DNA of 64,000 nucleotides from Rhodamnia argentea. Lineage: Eukaryota > Streptophyta > Magnoliopsida > Myrtales > Myrtaceae. Below the pieces are notes generated by a model. It had not been told where the DNA came from. It did not search any database and saw only the letters and a list, made by a program, of their open reading frames with translations. Shown piece after piece: positions 23,172 through 33,800 of the stretch. Made by a program: the position numbers and the translations under genes. Numbering within the stretch: the first letter of the stretch is position 1; every line of letters begins with the position of its first letter. The DNA is taken from contig NC_063156.1 in the NCBI RefSeq assembly GCF_020921035.1, positions 26,522,283 to 26,586,282 of the forward strand. The letters are read 5' to 3'.

Positions 23172-25702
23172 ATGACGTCGCAAAAAGCCAGAAAGGAAAT
23201 GACGATCGAACAAGAATCCGCCGTCGTCGTCGTCGTCGGAGCCGGGCCATCGGGGCTTGCCACGTCTGCGTGTCTCAAGACCCTGTCGATCCCCCACATC
23301 CTCCTCGAACGGGAGGACTGCTTCGCCTCCATATGGAAGAAATATGCCTACGACCGCCTCCACCTCCACCTCGTCAAGCGGTTCTGCGAGCTCCCCCACA
23401 TGCACTTCCCCTCGGACTACCCCGAGTACGTGCCCAGGGACAAGTTCCTCCGCTACCTGGACGACTACGTGGCCCGCTTCGGCATCGAGCCGGCCTACGG
23501 GAGGTCCGTAGAGTCGGCGGCCTACGACGAGGGGGCTGGGAAGTGGAGGGTCAACGCGAGGGATGTGGGCTCCGGCGAGGTCGAGGAGTACCTGTGCCGG
23601 TTCCTGGTGGTGGCCACGGGCGAGACGAGTGACCCCTTTGTCCCGGAGGTGGAGGGAATCGAGGGCTTCGCCGGGAAGGTGATTCACTCGACCCTGTACA
23701 AGAATGGGAAGGAGTTCAATGGCAGCCGGGTCTTGGTGGTCGGGTCCGGGAATTCCGGCATGGAGATCGCGCTGGACTTGGCTGACCACGGCGCAAGAAC
23801 CTCCATCATAGTCCGGAGCCCGGTAAAAGTTTCGCTTGCTTTCTCATTATTATGGCATTGTCTTCATGACTGGAAAGAAAAAACCTATCTTTCCGAAGAA
23901 AAGAAGCATTTCGTTTACCTCATTCGAGATTTATGAAGTATTTTGCAGTTTGAGATTAGGCATTTAGGTCCTTACAATGATTGGAATGGCTCTGTAATCG
24001 AATTCGTTGTAGTACATCATGTATGTTTCGACCTTCCAGCGAAATCCCCCCGTGCCGATCACGCCGATTTACATCCCTGTCCCTCGCCAGCGGGCGTGGC
24101 TTCATCTTCCTCCTCTGTTAACTTACGACGAGTGTCGTTGGCATATCGAAGTTAAGAAGGCGACACCATTCATGGGCCCATGCACTTACTGCCACCGCAG
24201 GTACATGTGCTGTCGAGGAAGATGGCGAATCTGGGCCTGCGGTTGATGAAGTATTTCCCGCTTCACGTGGTGGACTCGTTGCTGGTGCTGCTGAGCAAGC
24301 TGGTCTACGGGGACATGTCCAAGTACGGACTGAGGAGGCCCGCCGAGGGTCCTTTCTTCATGAAGAAACAGTACGGCAAGTACCCCTTCATCGACGTCGG
24401 CACTTGCCAGAAGATTAAGTCCGGTGAGATTCAGGTGCGAACGATTCGATCTCCAACCTTTCAAGCTTTCGACTTTTGATCTTGCGTCGTCTATTAAATT
24501 TAAGGATTTTCCATCAGTCAAGCTCTCGAATTTGTTCCTATTTCGAATCGGGTTTTGAGGCTAACGTATATGCTCGATAAAGCCGCCGAGGAATGTAGGC
24601 GTGCCATAGTGTTTTCGATCGATGCTCCGGTCATCAAAACAGCTCAATTCCTTTATTCTGGTAGGTTGAGACATGGTTAAATTATGATTAGTACGAATTG
24701 ACTTAGTTTATCTGTAAAGGTAAGAAAATTCCACTGAGTTGACTCGCAACAGGTTTTTTTATTATTAAAAGCACAAGCGATCAGCTTGTAATGATTTAAA
24801 TATATTGTCGGCTCCAGGCGGATCTTATGCCGGTAGCCACAAGAATATAGAAAAAAAAAAGGTATGATGGCCTTCGAAGCTATCTTAATTTGCAAGCCAA
24901 TTGAGCTTTCCAGGTTGACGAAATCAGAAGTTTCTACTTTCACGTGTTCCTCATAACACCAATATAACGTGTAGTTCTGGCATACCCACTTTCGTCAGTC
25001 CTAAAATCGGTTGTACGGATATCAATTCAATCATAAACTCCTTGCAAAATTACGATGCAGTTTTTTCGATTAGTTATGGCTGGAAATCGCTTACGTGACG
25101 ATGATCCTACGTAGCACACCATCATGTTAGCGGTTTCCGGGCCCAAAATTGATTGGACACCAAAACTTACTACTCGAATGACAAAATTAGGAAGTTTTAA
25201 GACGGCATTGACATAAAGATGGTTGGGTAATTTGTTGGTTAAGTGGTCAGCGTACAGGGTATGGATCGTGGACTTTGATGATAGAAAACTTGGGCGCAGG
25301 TCCTACCGGCGTTGAAAAGGGTGGAAGGGAACGTGGTGGAGTTTGAAGACGGCAAGTCTCACCCGTTTGACGCCGTCATCTTCTGCACCGGGTTCAAGCG
25401 ATCCACCAGCAAGTGGCTTAAGGCACGTAACCCTAACCCCCACGTCAAAACGCAAGATCGATTTCTATGTTCGATTTATTATCCGATTCGACTTTTTATT
25501 GTCTAAGATTTCCCTAATTTTTTTTTTTTGGTGGCAGGGAGATGATTACCTGTTGAACAAAGATGGGGTTGCGAAACCAAGTTATCCAAATCACTGGAAG
25601 GGGAAGAAGGGTTTGTACTGTGTCGGACTGGCGAGGTCAGGACTATATGGATCTGCTTCGGATGCCCAGAACGTTGCCGATGACATCCAATCCCAACTTT
25701 AG
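23172..25702 (+). CDS. YUCCA-type flavin-containing monooxygenase (indole-3-pyruvate to auxin)
   Basis: Four exons, 23172-23822, 24201-24434, 25300-25422 and 25538-25702, give 390 residues, the usual YUCCA length. The family uses FAD and NADPH to convert indole-3-pyruvate to indole-3-acetic acid, the last step of the main auxin route. Visible motifs are the FAD-binding GAGPSG at residues 23-28, the FMO signature FxGxxxHxxxY at 166-176 (F166, G168, H172, Y176), the NADPH-binding GSGNSG at 191-196 and the late TGF at 325-327. Overall it looks most like the YUC10/YUC11 group. Introns 1 and 2 are GT-AG. Intron 3 begins with GC (AAG|gcacgt) and is needed to keep the frame into [10 protein letters not shown]. 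The start could also be the Met at 23199 (residue 10); the upstream ATG is the first in frame. The 3' flank holds a Harbinger-like MITE 70 bp past the stop. Confidence 0.93.
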
Positions 25703-25772
25703 TTTCCCATTTTTATTATAACTGTTGATGTTGTTTTTTGGATTGAACTTTATATCAGCGCCCATGTAATAA

Positions 25773-26344
25773 GGCTTCGCTTGTTTCGCGAAAAACAACT
25801 TCTAGGAAAATGTTTTTCGGATTTTTCGGCGTTTTGTTCATGAAAAATGAACTAGTCAAAGAAAATATTTTTCAACGACAGAAAAATAACTTCAAAAGTG
25901 TGGAAAAAGGTTTTCCTCTTTCCCTCTTTTTTCCTCATTCTACTTATTTACATTCCTTTTCTTTTATACTCTTTTTTTTATTTTTTATTTTTATTTTATT
26001 TTGTCCTTCTTCCTCCTCCCTCCGCCGACCATGGACCTTGGCGATAGCTGGAAGGCCGGCGACCGCCATGATGCTAGTTGGCGTGCTCGAGCTCGCCTGC
26101 AGCCAAAACTAAAAGGAAAATAAAAAAAATAAAAAATGAGAAAAAATGAAAAGAAAAAAATAATTTTTTTAAAGGAGTGCGTGAAAATCAAATCCGATTT
26201 TCCATACCAAACGTTAGAAAATATTTTCCTATTCTTTTTCATATTTTGGCCAAATACTGAAAATAATTGTCATTTTTCTGAAAAAATAACTTTTCGAAAA
26301 ACATTTTTCTAAAACGTCATATTTTTTGTGAAACAAACGGATCC
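25773..26344. mobile_element. PIF/Harbinger (Tourist-like) MITE behind the YUCCA gene
   Basis: The ends GGCTTCGCTTGTTTCGCG and (reverse complement of the right end) GGATCCGTTTGTTTCACA are inverted repeats. Pairing continues inward with 'aatgtttttcg' on both sides. The element is flanked by TAA at 25770-25772 and 26345-26347, the 3-bp duplication typical of PIF/Harbinger. The 572-bp body has no transposase and carries a GC-rich centre (about 26000-26105) that may be captured DNA. Its position, 70 bp past the YUCCA stop, puts it in or beside the 3' UTR. Confidence 0.8.
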
Positions 26345-26347
26345 TAA

Positions 26348-27168
26348 TATGCAGTATGTAGGTACTGATGTTAGGACACAAAAGCAAAAATTCATAAAAT
26401 GGTGTGTACAGTTCTTTCGCTTTTGAAGAATTGAGAGCCTGACCGGGTGCGGAGGGTCGCCGGCTCTCGGCTAGCCCCCCCAAACCCCACACACACATAC
26501 CAAAAGGTTGCCCCTGGCCTCGATACTTAACAATTATTAGATTGTCCTCAATAGGGATCAAAACAACCAATTAACGTATTCACTCCATTTGCAGCACATG
26601 TTGTTATTTCTCATTTCATTGGAGCTAAGACATCTCTTGATTTATCTACGAGAAAAGTAAAATTCCTCTATAGGGTTTCGTCAGATCCAAAGCTACCACA
26701 ACTCCCCGTCCAATCAAATTGGTGGTGCGAATGCGGCTGACTCACGTATCCGATTGGTTCGAGGAGCGCGCGACCACAACGTGTGCCCGAGGAGAGGAAG
26801 AGAAGAAAGCGTACAACGGTCATGAGAGGACGAGACATTATTATTATAGCCTCGATTTCAATCCGTCACTTCCGACGAATCATGCGCATTGAGACAACAT
26901 CGGGATGCAAGTCCCAGTCCAAACGCATCGCTCTCCAAAAGAGCATGTTGCATCCGGGGCAAGAACGGTACTTACATTCCTCCTCAGCGATTATATTTTT
27001 GTCCGTCGGATCATTGCCGATAGATCTCCCTTGAAATTTAGAGCGCGTATAAAGAATGGCCGTCAAAACCAAAGCGTGGCATGGGGAATAAACGTACACG
27101 GCATAGAATAGAGGAGAGACGGGAACGATGGAGTGATGGGGAACTCCGCGGTGTCGTGAGGTCGGCGG
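26348..27168. other. Intergenic DNA, nothing recognised
   Basis: Both strands have short open frames without family resemblance. A mixed-composition stretch at 26700-27160 looks less repetitive than its surroundings but has no recognisable exon. Confidence 0.4.
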
Positions 27169-27978
27169 AAAAATTATCCAAAAAATTTGAAATTTATTAT
27201 AATTTTTATCATTTCTTAATATTTTTACATTTTGATAATTGAATCTTTAACATTCTTATAGTTTGTCAAATTGAGTTCATTTAATCAATTTTGGCTTAAA
27301 ATTGCTGACGTGGATGTCGGCCATCTTGTGTGAAATGATCGACGCCGATGTGGATAAAAATTGAAAATAATTTAATATTTTTCCTTTCTTTGTTCTGCCT
27401 TAATTTTCTTACTTCTTTTTTTTTTTCTCCTTCTTCTCTCTGCCGCCATCAACTAGCTTGGTAATGGACAACGGAGGTCGCTAGTCTCGGATAAGGGACG
27501 ACCGAGCCTGGGTTGGCAAGGGCAACCCTTGCCCGATCTAGTGAAGGGTTTCCCTCACCAGCCACCGGCACACCCTCTCCTGGGTGGTTGTTGACCGCCC
27601 TCGCTTGGGCTAGCAAGGGCAGCCCTAGCCCGATTTGGTAAAGGGAGAGCCATTCCTTGCCCAGCGGTTGCGACCCTCACTCGAGGCCAACCTTGTAAGC
27701 CTAGCGGCCCTCGCTTGAGCCCGACAGACAAAGGAGGGAGGAAAAAAAGGAAAAGAAAAATGTAAACAAAAATAGGAACAAAATGAAAAATATAAAACTT
27801 ATTCATGTCGGTAGTTACCGTGCCATGAAGGGATGCTAGCAACGTCGGTGATTTTTAATCAAAAATGATTGGATGAATTTAATTGATAAAACGTAAAAAA
27901 AATTTAGGACTCAACTAAAAAAATTAAAAGGATTAGTAATGAATTACAAAATTGTTTTATGACTTTTTCAATAATTTT
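27169..27978. mobile_element. Inverted-repeat element with GC-rich core
   Basis: The left arm (27169-27350: aaaaattatccaaaaaattt ... gctgacgtggatgtcggcc) is the imperfect reverse complement of the right arm (27835-27978: aacgtcggtgatttttaatc ... ctttttcaataatttt). The core (27430-27740) repeats 'gggcaacccttgcccg'-like words. Single-arm relatives lie at 3838-3922, 37880-37985 and 48900-49035, so this is the fullest copy of a dispersed MITE-like family. Confidence 0.7.
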
Positions 27979-28288
27979 CACCGGGCCAACGCACATAACC
28001 TGCTTATCCGATGGGGACAACGGAGGTGAGGTAGAGAGGTCGCCGAAGATGGCGACGGGCTCGACGACCTTGAAGACATTGACGAGTAGGAAGGCGAGGG
28101 CGAAGCAGAAGAACATGTGGAGGAGGGTGAGTAAGATGGGGAAGGGCCGGTTGTAGAGCTTGCAGTCGAGGATGCACAGGCTGTGGACGATGACCGTGTG
28201 AAGGAGAGGAAGATCCAGACGCAACGTAGATGGAGGACAGGATGATCTTCCTCACCACTCCGTCGCTCAGTGACAATTGAACGGCCAT
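27979..28288 (-). pseudogene. Fragment of a sugar-phosphate / nucleotide-sugar translocator, frameshifted
   Basis: On the minus strand from 28288 the first frame reads [19 protein letters not shown] then IYVA, like the N-terminus of plant triose-phosphate/nucleotide-sugar translocator relatives. A second frame gives WIFLSF. A third gives [20 protein letters not shown], then the hydrophobic [20 protein letters not shown] and VFKVVEPV. The first frame resumes with [13 protein letters not shown] and a stop at about 28004. Together they follow the opening ~100 residues of the family in order, but at least three frame changes are needed, so it is not translatable. There is no intron inside and nothing of the rest of the gene follows. 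It abuts the right end of the inverted-repeat element at 27978, which suggests capture or co-transfer. Confidence 0.7.
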
Positions 28289-28641
28289 GTTTGTGTGCTC
28301 GAAACTCAAGCTGCCATGGCTACCAGCCTACCACAAGCTCCAGGCTCGAGGTCGAGCTCCGTGGCCATGGTGGCCCTGAGCCTTGGGTCGAGCGCCGAGC
28401 TCCGCGGCCCTGGGGCGGTGCAAGAACAAAAGAAAAGAAAAGCATGGCACAGATGTTGGGAAAAAAGGAAGAGATGGTAAGAGAGAGAGGGGGGACACAC
28501 ACAAGGTCGAGCTCTCTGGGCCAAGGGCCAAGGCCTCGTGAATAAAAAAAGAAAAATTGTTAGCTTAATAATCTAACAAGATTATCGGTTATTTTTTATC
28601 AAATGATCTCCCGATCAATTAGTATTTTATGCAAAATACGC

Positions 28642-29494
28642 GAGACTAATTCCAAAAAACACCAATTTTAGGTCTAATGATGATTTTGGCTCAAACTTTT
28701 TTTGTCTCGTAAAAAAGCATCAAATTTATATCCAATTATAATTCTGGCCCGAACTTTTTTTTTCATCCCATGAAAAATCACCAACTTTAACTCAAGTCCC
28801 AAATTTGGTTACCATTAATTTGAAACTAATTAAGACTTTTTTAATGAAGAATCTATATTGAGTTACATTAAGGGGTATTGCCATTGTCATGAATTCGAAA
28901 AGTTTAGTCACTAAGACTAGTTTAGCTGATCAGCTATGTTTGAAGAAGAGCTAGTGAAGACTCTTAATATTTAGTATTTAGGAACTAAGTTTGTAAACAT
29001 GATGCATTTGAGCTTAGGTGTATGCAATAACTTCATGTTGATTTCTTCATTATTTAGCTACATCACTCTTATCCAATGAGTTTGTAAGATGGAGCGGATT
29101 AAATATGTGATCACCACCAAAAGAAGGCCATCGATTGCTAATGGTCGTGGCGTTTTGTCATCTGATTTTTTCTATTTGTGAAAATGATGCTTGCCTACTG
29201 CAATGTATGCATCTCTGAAAGCTAAAACGGGTTAGCACTTGAAGCAATTGAACAAGCCGCTAAACTATTTCCAGAAGCATCAATGCTCAACAGGTCTGAA
29301 GATAAAATCTACAATAATGGTGGCCGGATCCGGGATTTGAGTCAAAGTTGGTAATTTTTCATGGGATGAAAAAGAGTTCGGGCCGTAACCGTCATTGAAC
29401 CTAAAGTTGGTGCTTTTTTATGAGGCAAAAAAAAAAAGTTTGAGCCATAATCATCATTAAACCTAAAGCTTGTGCTTTTTTAGGGAATTAGCTC
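28642..29494. mobile_element. Inverted-repeat (fold-back) element, ~850 bp
   Basis: The left arm (28642-28800: gagactaattccaaaaaaca ... gcatcaaatttatatcc ... tttcatcccatgaaaaatca) is the reverse complement, at moderate identity, of the right arm (29325-29494: tttttcatgggatgaaaaag ... gggaattagctc). Each arm contains two head-to-tail repeats of a ~75-bp module ('ccaattttaggtctaatgat'). About 525 bp of unrelated sequence lies between the arms. No transposase is seen. Confidence 0.72.
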
Positions 29495-30863
29495 AAACAC
29501 GCGGTGATGATATGTGTATTTACCGTTGAGATTTCAACGAGTTTTTTTTTAAAAAGAAAAGCAAGTTAGCGTAAGAGGAGAGAAAAGGAGAGAGAGAGTG
29601 TGTGTGTGTGGTGGGATTCAAAACGACACTTGGCGCTACGCGTGGTCCATTGAATGGGCCGGCCCGGCTGACACAATATTATTCTCGCACGCCGAAGAAG
29701 CCTTAAAGTGAGTGAGGCCTCCAAGGAGCACGATTTCGACTTAATTGAACGCCATTTCTATGCAGAAGAAATGTACATTCCAACGGGGCACCAAAAACGA
29801 GTTATTTCAAACTTTGTATGAGAAGAAAGGACGAGATTAATTGGTATTAAACAAAAAATGCGTGCGCAATACACATTGGTCTAGAGGGCGACATACATTG
29901 GAAATCCAGGGAGTGTTTAGATGCAATCTATATACAAAACGAACTTTGTATAAGGAAACAAACATTGGTATCTAAGTCGGAGTCAACATGTTGCCATTTG
30001 AAATGCGTTCGTTACTCTTAGACATGACCAAGAAGAAAATGATGAATTCTTCGACATCGCCGCCGTCCGGAGTAATTTCCACGAGACTGATGTTGAGATG
30101 AACTTATTACAATAGACTATGTTAAATACCGTGGTAACAAGGGGGAAAAAAACGAATCTCGTATGGATCGATATCTATAAAATTACAAAAAATTTATGCA
30201 TATCGCGGTTTTCGGCAAATTGATATACTCGATTTTTGTTTTTATTCGGTGAGCTCAAAAGAAACAAAAAAAAAATGAAGAAAAATGATGGAATGGGAAC
30301 ATAGGGAAGATCAGACATGCATGCATGCAGACGAGGTGCAGGCTCAAAACCAGACATGTCGTCGCTCATCGTATGTATCGCGGCCAGAGTTAGCAAACAT
30401 CGCCCAACCCCCCCACCCCAAGACGAAGAAGGCACTTTCTCTTTCTCTCTCTCTCTCTTTGGGTTATATTTCTTCTGCGACACAACGCCCCTCTCCCCTT
30501 CTCTCTCCTTCCTTCCTTCTGTTTCTCTCTCTAGGCGGTACAAGTGCTCACGAGCACCAGCACCGCCACCTCGCACGCCGTACGACACAGTGCTGCCAGG
30601 ACGTTTTTGCGCCTAGAGACGCGCTCAGAGGACGGCTCGTCACGCCACAAGCAGCAGCAGTAGCAGCAGGTACTGACGCTCAGAGAGATGAGAGAGACAG
30701 AGAGAGACAGAGAGTTTTGGCCCAATAGTCGGCCCGAATTCGCTGAGCCGTTATACTCGCCTTCCCCGTCCCGTTCGCGTGCTCGCGAGCTCTCTTCTAT
30801 TTTCTGCGCTTTCTCGCTTTTTTAGCAGCTGACCGAGACGCATTGACGCAGAGGTACGGAGAG
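29495..30863 (+). promoter_or_regulatory. Upstream region and leader of the auxin response factor gene
   Basis: From about 30430 the DNA becomes CT-rich ((CT)n at 30436-30460 and 30490-30535), typical of plant core promoters and 5' leaders. A (CAG)n-like patch lies at 30649-30669. Two GAGACA words, the reverse complement of the auxin response element TGTCTC, lie at 30694-30699 and 30704-30709 in the same orientation. The transcription start is not defined. Farther left (29495-30170) I see nothing specific. Confidence 0.4.
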
Positions 30864-33800
30864 ATGAGCTCTTGTGTCGAGAGCGAAAGCGAGAGCGGAC
30901 GATCCAGCAACTACGGCCATTCGTCCACCTACTACAACATCGGAACTGGTTATTTTCTTGGCTCCCTTTACTCCCTTATTTATTGCTCCTCTGTGTCTGT
31001 TTGTCCTTCTGGGAAACAAGAGGTTAGATGCCATGTAAAGAGCTCGATGATTCAGATTCAAGATGGACTACTGCTACCTGGCGGGTTGAGGTTGACTTTA
31101 GCCTGACTTTCATTTTCATCCCCATTCCTGGGATGGAGGCTCTACAGAATTTCTAGCGTTCACAACTGCTTCGTTTCGTCGTTCTAGCTTTCGGAAGATG
31201 AGACGTTGCTTGATTATTGTGTTGAAGACAATTAAGTGAACAACATAACGGTTAACCCGCTCTGAATTTTGGTTTTAAGTCGATCGATCAAGCCCTCGTG
31301 AGGATCGAGCTCGTAGATTGCTGCTTTCCCTTGCCACTGTTTCATCTCCAAACTCTGGAATTTCTCTGCTGTGACGCAGGGAGAGGAGATGATTTAGACG
31401 AGGAACTATGGCAAGCTTGCGCCGGCCCCTTAGTTTATGTTCCTAAAGCTGGGGAAACCGTGTTCTACTTCCCCCAAGGGCACATTGAGCAGGTACTTCC
31501 TCCCCTTCTATGAATCTTGTCCTGATTCTTCTGTCAGATGATGTCTAATTTTGAGTCTTATGGAAATAACTGGTGGGGAGAAGGCCACAGACGATTCTCT
31601 TGACGGTCAAATTGCTTGCAAAACATATCTCTCACCTCCTCTTCCAATTGGAATGATCCAACAATGGGAGGACGGATTTGTTACTCAAAATCTGAGGACT
31701 TCACCTTGCCTTTGGGACCTGTAAATTGGGCAGAATCGTTTGTTAGCAATGTTCAGACTAGCTATGTCACTTACATTACTCACTTGGTGCAGATTTTGAA
31801 TTCGTTCAAAGTGAGATTCTTTGTGTTAACTCAAAAATGTCAACAAAATCGATCAGTTATTTTTGGCCAATGATCCTAGCCAAAATTAACAGTTGGGCAC
31901 CACATGAATACGTATTCTCAGATCATCGCACAGTGATTTTCAGTCATTGTAGATTCTAGACTTTGTAGTAGTTTCATTGGTGTCACCAATCAAAGTGCCT
32001 AGTTCAAAAACAATGTAATTATCCAGCACGACATCAATTTGCATCCTCAGATCATCTCAACGCGATTTTTGGACATTCAGGATTGTAGCCTTTGTCGTAG
32101 TTTCATCGGTGTTACTTATCGAATAAAAGCCTTGTTGAAAAGTGATGTAATTCTCCAACAAACTACATAATGCTTTCTTATAGACCAACTACCCAGGGAA
32201 GTAGGGATTGTTAGAGTGGAATCAGTTCTACTGTAGAAATGGGACCATGTGTGCTCTGCGTTACTCTTTCTCTCGGCTTGATATACCTTTTTTTAGCTCG
32301 TAAACATCTGCACCTCTTTATCCGCCATTTTTCAGTGAAATATATAGGGAATTACCACGTATTAGGTTGGTATTATCATTTGTTAGGATACTTTTGTACT
32401 TTGGTATCAGACTGTCCTCCTCTGTTGCTAATGTCAGTGATCGTGTTGCATAAACTTGGTCTTAGGTTGAGGCATATACAAACCGAGATGGTGATGTGGA
32501 AATGCCTATCTACAAATTGCCTTCAAAAATCCTCTGCAAGGTTGTTTGTGTTCAGCTTAAGGTATATTTCAATGGTAGAAGACTTGCATTGGTTAATCTA
32601 CTGGTTTTTTTGCACTTTGCAACTTATTTATTCTAAAATTTGATTTGCTATGGTATTAAGAGACATCTCTCTTCCCTGTAGGCTGAGATTCATACGGATG
32701 AAGTGTTTGCACAAATTACATTGCTCCCAGAGGCAAAGGTTAGCAAATGTGGAACTTGATACATCTTTGCTCCATCTTTCAACTTTGAACTTCGAACGAT
32801 TCATGCGGGAGCTTGCTTCAAATTATTTCTCATATTCATATAATTTACTTCCTTAAAGTGATGGAATCTTGGGTAAGTGATGAGATGTGCATCCAGATGC
32901 TATTGCCATCAAACTAAATTAATTCATCTTGGGTGCAATTCTCGTGCTCTTTCCATTTGAAAGATTGGTGGTTAATCAAATCTTTACATTCTACTGGCAT
33001 ATTTTGCAGCAAGATGAGGTCAATTCTAACTGCAAATCTTCACCAACGCCTCAAAGGGACAATTCACCTTTCTTTGTCAAAATTCTGACTCGCTCTGATA
33101 TAAGCACACATGGTGGATGCTCTCTTCCTAAGCGACCGGCAGAAGAATGCCTTCCTTACCTGGTAGCTGTCACAGCAATGATGTTTTCTTTCAGTACATT
33201 AGCTAGATGCAGTAAGACCTAGGTTAACTGTTTTGGCTTTTTACGTGCTAAAAATAACAACTTGGAGTGATGACGGTACAAAAAATGGTCCCAGTTTACA
33301 GGTTATATGATACAATTGAAAATTACAATATACAACTAGATAAAACATGCAGGGTCACGCGTCTATTGACCATGGAATAATGGCTACATTATAATGTCCC
33401 CACTATGGCTTATGCGTGCTCCAGCTTATGCTGTTAGTGTCAAATGAAGGAGGGTTTTTCAGGTTATAGTCGTTTCTGGGCAAATGTCCATGTTGGGGTT
33501 GTTGTTACAGGACAAGTCACAGCCCCATCCAGTTCAAGATCTTGTGACAAAGGACTTGCATGGAAAGGAATGGCGTTTCCGCCACATCTACCGTGGTAAT
33601 ATAATCGAATCAAATAACTTAGTGCAGAAAAAAATTGTGAACTAATTGCCTTGTGTGCTCTCCAATGGTTGTTGCTTTTCTATTGCCGATGCTACTGATA
33701 TATATCATAACTGATACGCTACCCTTAATTTCTATGATTGTATAAAGTGGAACATTCAAACATTAACCATGACTTCATCTGTTAGCTTAATTTATGGAGA

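Noticed and set aside
23157-23789. Long antisense frame over YUCCA exon 1
   Set aside because: Shadow of a GC-rich exon; the sense frame has all FMO motifs.
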